Assembly: GCA_003233475.1 (NCBI GenBank) | Contig: QILU01000200.1 | Location: 1 to 6,952 of the forward strand | Length of the DNA: 6,952 bases | Source of the DNA: Ahrensia sp. | GTDB taxonomy: Bacteria; Pseudomonadota; Alphaproteobacteria; Rhizobiales; Rhizobiaceae | Reading direction: 5' to 3' | In this document: piece by piece, positions 1 through 6,763 of the stretch | Layout of the letters: each line of letters opens with the position of its first letter | Numbering within the stretch: the first letter of the stretch is position 1 | Notes under the pieces: generated by a model | What the model was told of the DNA's origin: nothing | The model's input: the letters and a program-made list of their open reading frames with translations, nothing else | The model's database searches: none | Made by a program: the position numbers and the translations under genes

Positions 1-1960
1 CGGTCTTGGTCTTGCCACCGCCGGGCAGGCTCAGTTTGCCAAACAGAATTTCCCCTAATTGTTTGGGGGAGGCAACATTAAACTTCTCGCCGGAAAGCTC
101 AAAAATCTGCGCCTCAAGCCCCGCCGCGTTTTGCGCCAACTCGCCGGAAAGGCGTGAAAGGATTTGCCGGTCAATGGATATTCCCCGTGCTTCCATTCGG
201 CAAATCACATCCACCAGCGGGCGTTCCAGCCGCTCGTAAACAGTGGTCATGCCCTCCGCCACCAGGCGGGCTTTTAAGACTTTCCAAAGGCGCAGCGTAA
301 TATCCGCATCCTCCGCTGCATAGGCGGTGGCTTTCTCAATTGGCACCTTATCAAAAGTGATTTTAGATTTACCCGAACCACAAATTTCCTTGAACGGTAT
401 AGGAGTGTGCCCCAAAATTGCTTCCGAGAGGGCATCCATGCCGTGTTTGCTTCGGCCCGCGTCAAGCACGTAAGACAACAACATTGTGTCGTCAAAAGGG
501 GTAATTTCAATATTATAGCGCGACAGCACCAACCAATCGTATTTGATGTTCTGGGCAATCTTGAGGACTGCCGGGTTCTCAAGCATGGGTTTCAATAGGG
601 CAAGGGCTTCACCCAATTCCAATTGATCGGGCAATCGCCCGGTGGCGAACATGTCCCCGTCACCATCGGTGTGGGCAAGGGGAATATAGCACGCTTTGAT
701 AGCACCATCTCCGGTCTCCACCGCAAGGGATATCCCCACCAACTCGCAGGCCATGGCATCAAGTGAAGTGGTTTCCGTATCCACCGCCACCTGCGCCAGA
801 TCTGTTGCCAGCTCAACCCAGTGGGTGAGGCGCTCAACATCGCGCACGGTCTCATAGGATGTATTGTCAACTTTCAAAGATGCGGCTTCCGCCATTCGAT
901 GCCCGGCCAGGTTGTTGGGGGTGAACGTGGGAGCGCCGTCTTTGGTGGTTGAAGATTTAGCCATCGGATCATCAACACCGTCAGGAGCACCACTCCCGGC
1001 ATCCAGATCAGGACCACGGGCTGAATAGCCATCCACGTCGATTAAATCCGCATCAATCGCTTCTGCATCAGTCTCAGTTTCCGCCGCCACGCGCCGGGTC
1101 AGGGTGTTCAGCTCGATCCCCTTCAAAAATCCGATCAGCTTTGGGCCGTTGGTGGGCTCAAGGGCAAAATCATCCACCGGCACATCCAGCGGCGTGTTGA
1201 TTTCCAGTGTTACCAGCCGTTTGGAAATTCGGGCCAGATCGGCAAACTCAATCAGGTTCTCCCGCCGCTTGTTCTGCTTGATCTCGCCAGCCCGTTCCAG
1301 TAACTCCTCCAGTGAGCCAAATTCATCCAGCAAAAGTGCAGCTGTCTTGGGGCCGATACCGGGGACGCCAGGAATATTGTCGCTTGAATCTCCGGCCAAT
1401 GCCTGAAGGTCAATCATCTTATCCGGGGCAACCCCGAACTTCTCCTTCACTTCGGCTTCACCGAAATGACGGTCTTTCATGGTGTCATACATACTCACCT
1501 TGGGGTTGATGAGTTGCATCAAATCCTTGTCGGAAGAGATGATGGTGACATCCGCACCTGCTTCGCTCGCGACGCGAGCATAGGTGGCGATCAGATCGTC
1601 AGCCTCATAACCCTGCTTTTCTATGCACGCCACGTTGAAGGCCTTGGTGGCGGTTCGAATAACACCAAACTGGGGACGTAAATCTTCCGGCGGGGCATCC
1701 CGGTTGGCCTTGTATTCCGGATAAATTTCATTGCGGAACGTGGTGGAGGAATGGTCAAAGATCACCGCAAAATGGGTCGGCACCACCCCTGCTGCCGTAT
1801 CACGGGCTTCTTGCAGCAATTTCCACAACATATTGCAAAAGCCTGACACCGCGCCGATGGGCAGACCATCGGATTTGCGGGTCAATGGAGGCAGTGCGTG
1901 GTAGGCTCGAAAAATATAGGCCGAGCCGTCAACCAGAAATAAGTGATCGCCCTTTTGCAT
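1..1960 (-). CDS. polA: DNA polymerase I (5' portion; runs off the left edge)
   Basis: DNA polymerase I fills gaps in DNA repair and removes Okazaki primers. The frame is open from ATG at 1960 to base 1, giving 653 codons; the family is usually about 930-1000 residues, so most of the polymerase domain is outside the window. Residues 1-290 are the 5' nuclease: D11 in LVDGSAY, E119/D121/D122 in GYEADDL, D144/D146 in SSDKD, D191/D194 in GDSSDN, then a helix-hairpin-helix PGVPGIGPKTA. Residues about 294-350 form a poorly conserved, acidic linker. The 3'-5' exonuclease follows with all three motifs: D394/E396 (DTETTSLD), N471/D475 (AQNIKYDWL) and Y547/D551 (YAAEDAD), so proofreading should be active, as in E. 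coli. The last visible residues, GKLSLPGGGKTKT, lie at the entry to the polymerase domain. The start is supported by GGGAG five bases upstream. The gene is divergent from a small RNA and has its own promoter. Confidence 0.97.
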   Translation of the reverse strand, partial: MQKGDHLFLVDGSAYIFRAYHALPPLTRKSDGLPIGAVSGFCNMLWKLLQEARDTAAGVVPTHFAVIFDHSSTTFRNEIYPEYKANRDAPPEDLRPQFGVIRTATKAFNVACIEKQGYEADDLIATYARVASEAGADVTIISSDKDLMQLINPKVSMYDTMKDRHFGEAEVKEKFGVAPDKMIDLQALAGDSSDNIPGVPGIGPKTAALLLDEFGSLEELLERAGEIKQNKRRENLIEFADLARISKRLVTLEINTPLDVPVDDFALEPTNGPKLIGFLKGIELNTLTRRVAAETETDAEAIDADLIDVDGYSARGPDLDAGSGAPDGVDDPMAKSSTTKDGAPTFTPNNLAGHRMAEAASLKVDNTSYETVRDVERLTHWVELATDLAQVAVDTETTSLDAMACELVGISLAVETGDGAIKACYIPLAHTDGDGDMFATGRLPDQLELGEALALLKPMLENPAVLKIAQNIKYDWLVLSRYNIEITPFDDTMLLSYVLDAGRSKHGMDALSEAILGHTPIPFKEICGSGKSKITFDKVPIEKATAYAAEDADITLRLWKVLKARLVAEGMTTVYERLERPLVDVICRMEARGISIDRQILSRLSGELAQNAAGLEAQIFELSGEKFNVASPKQLGEILFGKLSLPGGGKTKT

Positions 1961-2018
1961 GAAAGCTCCCAAGGCTTGTGAGTTGGATGTTCGTAAACAA
2001 CGATGAGCAAGGTGGGAA

Positions 2019-2059
2019 GGGAATGCAAGCCGGTTTCAGGAATTCCGGCGCCATTTCCC
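2019..2059 (-). promoter_or_regulatory. Two-part hairpin in the polA 5' leader
   Basis: Read on the minus strand, GGGAAATG (2059-2052) pairs with CATTCCC (2025-2019) with one bulged A. Inside it GCCGG (2049-2045) pairs with CCGGC (2033-2029) around an 11-base loop, and the two stems are separated by a small gc/ttg internal loop. The hairpin lies at the very 5' end of the transcript expected from the promoter just upstream, about 60 bases before the polA start codon. No T-tract follows, so it is not a terminator. A role in mRNA stability or translation is inference. Confidence 0.4.
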
Positions 2060-2068
2060 TCAGCTAAT

Positions 2069-2098
2069 TCTATAAAACCGATCACGGGCATGTGACAA
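2069..2098 (-). promoter_or_regulatory. Probable polA promoter (housekeeping sigma type)
   Basis: On the minus strand TTGTCA (2098-2093; five of six match TTGACA) is followed after 18 bases by TATAGA (2074-2069), itself inside a TTTTATAGAAT context. Transcription would begin near 2062 and leave a leader of about 100 bases before the polA ATG. It lies back to back with the candidate small-RNA promoter. The assignment is from sequence match only. Confidence 0.5.
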
Positions 2099-2118
2099 TT
2101 TATCCTCCGATAGAGTCC

Positions 2119-2149
2119 TTGAAATCAACACTTTTCGTCACCACATTAT
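2119..2149 (+). promoter_or_regulatory. Candidate promoter of the small RNA
   Basis: CTTGAAA gives a -35-like TTGAAA at 2119-2124, and ACATTAT at 2143-2149 can serve as a -10 with 18-19 bases between them. The predicted start near 2156 falls exactly where the first stem of the small RNA begins. The -10 match is weak, so this rests mainly on position. Confidence 0.35.
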
Positions 2150-2156
2150 TCAGACA

Positions 2157-2312
2157 CCGATGACGCATCGGCGGCTGTTCGGGTTTTCCCCCAATTCCCG
2201 AACCGGCAGTAAAGAGCCACCCTTTTCCCCTCTCCTGAGGTGGACTTTACATTCGCGTCTTGAGCCCCGGTATCCTTCGCGTAAGTTTGAAGGCTTCCGG
2301 GGTTCTTTTTTT
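2157..2312 (+). ncRNA. Structured trans-acting small RNA, probably alpha-r7 (Smr7C-like)
   Basis: This stretch of about 156 bases has the layout of an independent small RNA. There is a 5' stem CCGATG/CATCGG (2157-2162 with 2166-2171). Next is a hairpin GTTCGGG/CCCGAAC (2177-2183 with 2197-2203) whose loop holds five Cs. A longer hairpin follows: GTAAAG pairs with CTTTAC (2209-2214 with 2245-2250), continuing as CCACC/GGTGG (2217-2221 with 2239-2243), with the C/U-rich loop CTTTTCCCCTCTCCTGA. The RNA ends in a strong intrinsic terminator. From memory, Smr7C of Sinorhizobium meliloti, founder of the rhizobial alpha-r7 family, lies beside polA, is about 150 bases long and has stem-loops plus a rho-independent terminator. 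Length, position and architecture agree here, but I compared no sequences. The C/U-rich loops could pair with ribosome-binding sites of target mRNAs (inference). Overlapping open frames on both strands show no protein-like features. I am confident in a small RNA and less so in the family name. Confidence 0.75.
2263..2312 (+). terminator. Intrinsic (rho-independent) terminator of the small RNA
   Basis: AGCCCCGG (2263-2270) pairs with CCGGGGTT (2297-2304), including one G-U pair. Within it CCTTC (2274-2278) pairs with GAAGG (2289-2293) around a ten-base loop. After a single C come seven Ts (2306-2312). There is no plus-strand protein gene upstream to be terminated, which is a main reason to place a small RNA here. 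It also insulates the downstream PBP gene from that transcript. Confidence 0.9.
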
Positions 2313-2398
2313 GTCGATTTGATCAACAACGGCCGTTTCAACACAACCTGCGCAGATTAACGGCTATTTAACCAAACAAAACAAATACCCCTGAACAC

Positions 2399-2418
2399 GG
2401 CCATGGTTAACGCTGGCC
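2399..2418. promoter_or_regulatory. 20-bp imperfect palindrome upstream of the PBP gene (possible operator)
   Basis: GGCCA (2399-2403) and TGGCC (2414-2418) flank a perfect GTTAAC core (2406-2411), so eight of ten base pairs are symmetric about the centre. No T-tract follows. A TAAAAT at 2445-2450 could be the -10 of the PBP promoter, placing the palindrome near -48. The surrounding 2313-2512 stretch is otherwise without a gene and also carries shorter perfect palindromes: TTGATCAA (2319-2326), AACGGCCGTT (2328-2337) and CTGCGCAG (2348-2355). Function as a protein-binding site is inference. Confidence 0.3.
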
Positions 2419-2512
2419 TTTACCAGTGCTTAAAAGGCATTTGCTAAAATTAATGCTCAATCAGGAAACCGCGCTTTTGTTTATCAATCAGCGCCAACTT
2501 TATCGGGTAACA

Positions 2513-4642
2513 ATGGCGCGCAAAACACCAGCAAAAATACGGGTTGAACCGCGCTTTACCAGTGATGAAAAAATCACTGTGTCGAACAAAGACCGTGTAA
2601 ATCCTGCCAGCAAAGTTAAAAAGCCCGGCAAACCGAAGAAGAAAACAAAAAAACGTCCAAAGAAAAAGCCTGAAAGCGGGTTCTTTTTATGGCGCTGGCT
2701 GAATAAAATTTTCAAACGCCTACCCAGAATTTTTTATTGGAGCACCGTTTTAGGACTTTGGGGCGGTATCGCGGTTGTTGGAATATTTATTTATTACGGG
2801 GCCAAACTACCCAATGCCAGCACCTGGAAAATCCCCGAACGCCCGCCGAATATTCAAATAATTGCGCAAGACGGCACCACAATTGGAAACCGCGGACTAA
2901 CGGGGGGCAAAGCCATCCGTTTGGAAGATATGTCGCCCTATATTCCCCAAGCCGTTATCGCCATCGAAGATCGCCGCTTCCATGCCCATTTCGGGTTTGA
3001 TCCGATCGGATTTGCCCGTGCGATGAGCCGTAATATTATTGCTCTTGAGATGCGTGAAGGGGGCTCCACCCTAACCCAGCAACTGGCCAAAAACCTGTTC
3101 TTGAAACCCCGGCGAACATTTGAACGAAAAATACAGGAACTGATCCTGGCCTTATGGCTGGAGACCAAATATTCCAAGGCGGATATTCTGGAACTTTATC
3201 TCAACCGGGTTTATTTCGGAGCAGGGGCAACCGGAGTAAATGCTGCTTCACTTCGTTATTTCGGGAAGCCAGCAAAAAATGTCACCATAGGCGAAGCAGC
3301 CTTGCTGGCCGGATTGTTAAAAGCCCCATCACACTATTCCCCGGTCAATAATCCGGAGCTTGCTCAAGCGCGCGCACGGGTAGTGCTGCGGGCCATGCAG
3401 CGTGAAGGTTATGTAAAATCGGGTGAGTTGAATATCAATAGCATTCAGCCGGGTGAACAGGCCCGTAATTTCCGCTCCGGCCCGGCTCATTTTGTTGCAA
3501 ACATGGTGGCCAAAGAAGCGCGCAAAATTCTGGGAAACATACAAAACGATGTGATTGTGGAAACGACCATCAACCCCAAATTGATGAAAGCTGCCCACTC
3601 TACACTTGCCCGGTCATTGGACAGGTACGGAGAAAAACGGCGGGTATCCCAGGCGGCCCTTGTAACCCTAGCACCCGATGGTGCCATTCGGGCTTTAATA
3701 GGCGGGCGGGATTATGCCAAGAGCCAATTCAACCGGGCGGTAGATGCCAAACGTCAGCCGGGGTCAGCGTTCAAAACCTTCGTCTGGCTGAATGCTTTGG
3801 AGCGAGGCTACACACCCGACACCATGCTTGAAGATACCCCGGTTCGATTCGGCAAATGGCAACCGGAAAATTATGACCAAAAATACCGCGGACCGGTCAC
3901 CCTATCCCGCGCATTAGCCAAATCTATCAATACAATCGCCGCGAAATTGACCATGGAGGCCGGGCCAAAAAACATTGCTAATACAGCCGCTCGAATGGGT
4001 ATTTCATCAAAGCTTTCCACCAATGCGTCTCTGGCGCTTGGAACGTCTGAAGTCAGTTTGATTGAAATGACCTCTGCTTATGTGCCATTTGCAAATGGCG
4101 GGCTTTATGCACGGCCCTATTTGATTAAAAAAATTACAACCAATGATGGAGAAATCCTGTTTGAGCGTCAACGGGATGTTCCGATACGGGTGGTGGAGCG
4201 ACGTGAACTGGGCATGATGAATGCCATGTTGAGAAGCGTAATCGATGAAGGAACCGGCAAGTCAGCTAAGCTAAAAAACTACCCGGCAGGCGGAAAAACC
4301 GGCACCAGCCAGAATTTTCGCGACGCCCTGTTTGTCGGCTATACCGCCCGTTTGATAACAGGCATATGGTTTGGTAATGACGATAACAGCCCCACAAAAA
4401 AACTAACCGGAGGTTCGCTCCCCGCCAGGGCATGGAAAGAATTTATGGATATTGCCCACAAAGGGTTGAAAATTAAAGAGCTGCCGGGAGACCCAGTTGC
4501 CCTCGACCCCATTAATGTATCGGCCGTTCCCGCAGCCGTACCACTGCCAAAATACCGCCCAGGATATTCTTCCCAAAAGACCGCAAGCATTAAGAATCAA
4601 AATCGCAAGAGATCAATCCTGGACATCATTTTGAACAGGTGA
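2513..4642 (+). CDS. Bifunctional class A penicillin-binding protein (PBP1A family)
   Basis: This inner-membrane enzyme polymerises lipid II into glycan strands and cross-links the peptides in the periplasm. The product is 709 residues from ATG 2513. Residues 1-65 are cytoplasmic and very lysine-rich, and about 73-98 form the single membrane anchor. The glycosyltransferase (GT51) domain has E152 in EDRRFHAHFG, GGSTLTQQLAKN, and E209 in RKIQE, then LYLNRVYFG and ALLAGLLKAPSHYSP. The transpeptidase domain has the nucleophile S418 and K421 (SAFK), S471/N473 (SIN) and K595-T596-G597 (KTGTS). All catalytic residues are present. It is shorter than E. coli PBP1A (about 850), mostly for lack of extra inter-domain sequence. 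In-frame upstream starts at GTG 2426 and ATG 2453 would add 29 or 20 residues. I prefer 2513 because MARKTPAKIRVEPRF reads like a normal N-terminus and a possible -10 (2445-2450) lies before it. No candidate has a good ribosome-binding site. It is convergent with pckA. Confidence 0.95.
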   Translation: MARKTPAKIRVEPRFTSDEKITVSNKDRVNPASKVKKPGKPKKKTKKRPKKKPESGFFLWRWLNKIFKRLPRIFYWSTVLGLWGGIAVVGIFIYYGAKLPNASTWKIPERPPNIQIIAQDGTTIGNRGLTGGKAIRLEDMSPYIPQAVIAIEDRRFHAHFGFDPIGFARAMSRNIIALEMREGGSTLTQQLAKNLFLKPRRTFERKIQELILALWLETKYSKADILELYLNRVYFGAGATGVNAASLRYFGKPAKNVTIGEAALLAGLLKAPSHYSPVNNPELAQARARVVLRAMQREGYVKSGELNINSIQPGEQARNFRSGPAHFVANMVAKEARKILGNIQNDVIVETTINPKLMKAAHSTLARSLDRYGEKRRVSQAALVTLAPDGAIRALIGGRDYAKSQFNRAVDAKRQPGSAFKTFVWLNALERGYTPDTMLEDTPVRFGKWQPENYDQKYRGPVTLSRALAKSINTIAAKLTMEAGPKNIANTAARMGISSKLSTNASLALGTSEVSLIEMTSAYVPFANGGLYARPYLIKKITTNDGEILFERQRDVPIRVVERRELGMMNAMLRSVIDEGTGKSAKLKNYPAGGKTGTSQNFRDALFVGYTARLITGIWFGNDDNSPTKKLTGGSLPARAWKEFMDIAHKGLKIKELPGDPVALDPINVSAVPAAVPLPKYRPGYSSQKTASIKNQNRKRSILDIILNR

Positions 4643-4666
4643 AGGTCAACATTCAAAAATGAGGAG

Positions 4667-6280
4667 TTATTTCAGCTTAGGGGCAGCGGCTAAAACCACA
4701 TCGTCAACGTGGCTTTCAAATTTGGCAAAATTATCGACAAATTTGCTCACCAGATCACGAGCACTGGCATCATAGGCGTTCTTGTCTGCCCATGTCTCAC
4801 GGGGGTTCAACAGGGCATCATCAACCCCGGCGACCGAGATCGGAACTTGTAGGCCAAAATTCTCATCCACCCGCATTTGCGCATTGTTCAATGAGCCATC
4901 GAGTGCAGCTTTCAACAAAGCGCGGGTTGCTTTAATCGGCATGCGGGTGCCTTCCCCATAGGGGCCGCCGGTCCATCCGGTGTTAACCAGCCAGCAGGTT
5001 GCATTATGTGCGGCAATCTTATCGCGCAGCAAATTGCCGTAAACACTGGGATGGCGGGGCATAAAGGGCGCACCAAAGCAGGTGGAAAATGTTGCCTGCG
5101 TCCCCACAACGCCCTTCTCGGTGCCGGCAACTTTGGCGGTATAACCGGACAGGAAATGATACATGGCCTGAGCCGGTGTCATGCGCGAAACAGGGGGCAA
5201 TATCCCTGACGCATCGGCGGTCAGCATGATAATGGTTTGCGGATGGGGCGCGCGCGCTGTCTCAGAGGCGTTGGGAATATAATGCATCGGATATGCCACC
5301 CGGGCATTTTCGGTCAACGAGCCATCGTCAAAATCCGGCAGATTTGTCTTTGGATCTATCACTACATTTTCAAGCACCGCCCCCCAGCGCTGGGTGGTGG
5401 AATAAATTTCAGGCTCGGCCTCTTTACTCAATCGAATAGTCTTGGCGTAACAGCCCCCTTCAAAATTAAAAATCCCGTTGTCAGACCAACCATGCTCATC
5501 GTCTCCAATCAGGGTACGGGATGCATCCGAAGAAAGGGTTGTTTTGCCGGTGCCGGAGAGACCAAAAAATAGCGCGCTGTCATTATCCACCCCCATATTG
5601 GCCGAACAGTGCATGGGCATAACGCCTTTGGCAGGGAGAAAATAATTCAAGGCGCTAAAGACGGATTTCTTGGTCTCGCCCGCATATTGCGTGCCACCAA
5701 TCAAAACAATACCGCGCTTCAAATTAACCGCAATAACCGTTTCAGAACGGCAACCGTGACGGGCGGGATCGGCCTTAAAACTTGGCAGGTTAATAATTGT
5801 CATGTCCGGGGTATAATCGGCAATTTCTTTGATCTCAGGCCTGCGCAACAAATAGCGAATAAACAGCGCGTGCCAAGCGTATTCCACAAACACCCTTGCC
5901 CCAATGCGATATTCAGGGTCAGCGCCGCCATACAAATCCTGGGCAAACAGTTCCCTGCCCTCGGCATGTTTGAGAAAATCTTCGAGCAGGGTAGCGAAAT
6001 GCTCTTCGCTCATAGACTGGTTGTTGTCCCACCAGATGGTGTTTTCAGTCTCACTGTCACGGACGATAAATTTATCGGTGGCTGAACGGCCGGTGTGTTT
6101 GCCGGTCTGAACAGCCAAAGACCCGGTCGCGGTTTCCTTCCCCTCGCCGCGGGCTATTGCCAGATCAAACAGGGTACGCTCATCATCGTTCCAGCGAAGT
6201 TTGGCCAAATTGTTCAAACCAATGGCTTGCACCCCCGATTTATCACTGCGATTACCGATTTCAGTTCCGGTATGGTTCAT
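4667..6280 (-). CDS. pckA: Phosphoenolpyruvate carboxykinase (ATP)
   Basis: This cytoplasmic enzyme converts oxaloacetate and ATP to phosphoenolpyruvate, CO2 and ADP, the entry step of gluconeogenesis when cells grow on C4 acids. The 537-residue length is normal for the family. Visible motifs are R65 in TGKHTGRS (oxaloacetate binding); [11 protein letters not shown] with Y199 and metal-binding K205; H224 in MHCSANMG; the P-loop GLSGTGKTT at 240-248 with K246; and IGDDEHGW with metal-binding D261. A later conserved block contains [10 protein letters not shown] and [12 protein letters not shown]. The residues sit eight positions before their E. coli counterparts from the P-loop on, so the protein appears complete and active. 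The ATG at 6280 has AGGA eight bases upstream. The gene is divergent from chvI, the neighbour typical of rhizobia, where the two are linked at the same locus. I found no convincing promoter or terminator. The stop lies 24 bp from the end of the convergent PBP gene. Confidence 0.98.
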   Translation of the reverse strand: MNHTGTEIGNRSDKSGVQAIGLNNLAKLRWNDDERTLFDLAIARGEGKETATGSLAVQTGKHTGRSATDKFIVRDSETENTIWWDNNQSMSEEHFATLLEDFLKHAEGRELFAQDLYGGADPEYRIGARVFVEYAWHALFIRYLLRRPEIKEIADYTPDMTIINLPSFKADPARHGCRSETVIAVNLKRGIVLIGGTQYAGETKKSVFSALNYFLPAKGVMPMHCSANMGVDNDSALFFGLSGTGKTTLSSDASRTLIGDDEHGWSDNGIFNFEGGCYAKTIRLSKEAEPEIYSTTQRWGAVLENVVIDPKTNLPDFDDGSLTENARVAYPMHYIPNASETARAPHPQTIIMLTADASGILPPVSRMTPAQAMYHFLSGYTAKVAGTEKGVVGTQATFSTCFGAPFMPRHPSVYGNLLRDKIAAHNATCWLVNTGWTGGPYGEGTRMPIKATRALLKAALDGSLNNAQMRVDENFGLQVPISVAGVDDALLNPRETWADKNAYDASARDLVSKFVDNFAKFESHVDDVVLAAAPKLK

Positions 6281-6572
6281 GAATCAAGTCCTACAATCTA
6301 TCAATCCGGGGTTGAGTAAATGAAATTTCGATTATCGCAAATTTAGCGACAAACGGCTTTATCAATTATGTATCAACTGGGGTGGAATTTGTGGACACTA
6401 GGCAGAGCCGCCCCATATGACAAGGTCAATTCACGGGTAATAACCCTGTAAATCGATTGAAATCTCAGAAAATTTTGCATGATGAAGCCGAGCCGGAATT
6501 CAATCGTTTCAACTGCATACCCGACCCAAACATAATTTCATCGTAATTGTTTCCCACTGAACCAAATTGCCG

Positions 6573-6617
6573 ATATCAACTTTCATTTCAGACCCATTAT
6601 ATCGACAGAATATCAAC
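6573..6617 (+). repeat. Direct repeats ATATC(A/G)AC upstream of chvI
   Basis: ATATCAAC occurs at 6573-6580 and 6610-6617, and ATATCGAC at 6599-6606. The last two are 11 bp apart, one helical turn, which is the spacing OmpR/PhoB-type regulators use for tandem half-sites. A further TATCAAC lies at 6371-6377 on the pckA side. They could be response-regulator sites, but this is inference from spacing and context. Confidence 0.3.
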
Positions 6618-6629
6618 ATCGATTTAGGG

Positions 6630-6655
6630 GAAGATTTAAGGCGGAGCGAAGATTT
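6630..6655 (+). repeat. Direct repeat GAAGATTT, 18-bp period
   Basis: GAAGATTT is found at 6630-6637 and 6648-6655, separated by ten bases, about 110 bp before the chvI start. Too short to be more than a possible regulatory half-site pair, and a chance occurrence cannot be excluded. Confidence 0.25.
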
Positions 6656-6763
6656 CTTGGCACCAGCCCAATTTCACTCTAAAGTCAGGTTCTCAAGGTG
6701 TAGTATCATTTTGAGCAACCATTATTGAAACAAACTAACTGTTTATTAATTGGAGACTAACCC

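Larger units (their letters stand above)
6281..6763. other. Divergent pckA-chvI intergenic region, no gene seen
   Basis: This 483-bp AT-rich stretch separates two outward-facing genes and must hold both promoters. I could not fix either one: TTGACC at 6429-6424 on the minus strand lacks a matching -10, and TTGAGC at 6711 has none either. Open frames are tiny and lack ribosome-binding sites. It has short inverted repeats, TCGC/GCGA (6335-6338 with 6346-6349) and GGGT/ACCC (6435-6446), and several short direct repeats nearer chvI. No T-tract terminator, tRNA or clear small RNA is visible. The length exceeds what two simple promoters need, so extra regulatory sites are likely. Confidence 0.6.

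Noticed and set aside
274..870. Minus-strand open frames of 92-102 codons in a different frame within polA
   Set aside because: The polA frame runs unbroken through the whole region with conserved exonuclease motifs; these are out-of-frame shadows.
2150..2360. Overlapping open frames of 64-66 codons on both strands between polA and the PBP gene
   Set aside because: They run through perfect RNA stems and the terminator, lack ribosome-binding sites and show no protein-like motifs; the structured small RNA explains the stretch better.
2647..2653. Run of seven As in the lysine-rich start of the PBP, a possible slippery site
   Set aside because: The zero frame continues into an intact full-length enzyme and nothing indicates a useful alternative product; lysine codons explain the run.
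5609..6085. 158-codon open frame on the plus strand inside pckA
   Set aside because: It lies wholly antisense to a complete, motif-verified pckA and its translation has no recognisable domain; it is a shadow frame.
6401..6429. TTGACC as a -35 element for pckA on the minus strand
   Set aside because: At 17-18 bases spacing the -10 would be TCTGCC or CTGCCT, a poor match; not strong enough to call a promoter.
6479..6535. 18-codon open frame in the pckA-chvI spacer
   Set aside because: No ribosome-binding site, no recognisable peptide features and a length expected by chance.
6658..6672. TGGCAC resembling the -24 element of a sigma-54 promoter before chvI
   Set aside because: After the five-base spacer the sequence is CAAT rather than TTGC, so the invariant GC of the -12 element is missing.
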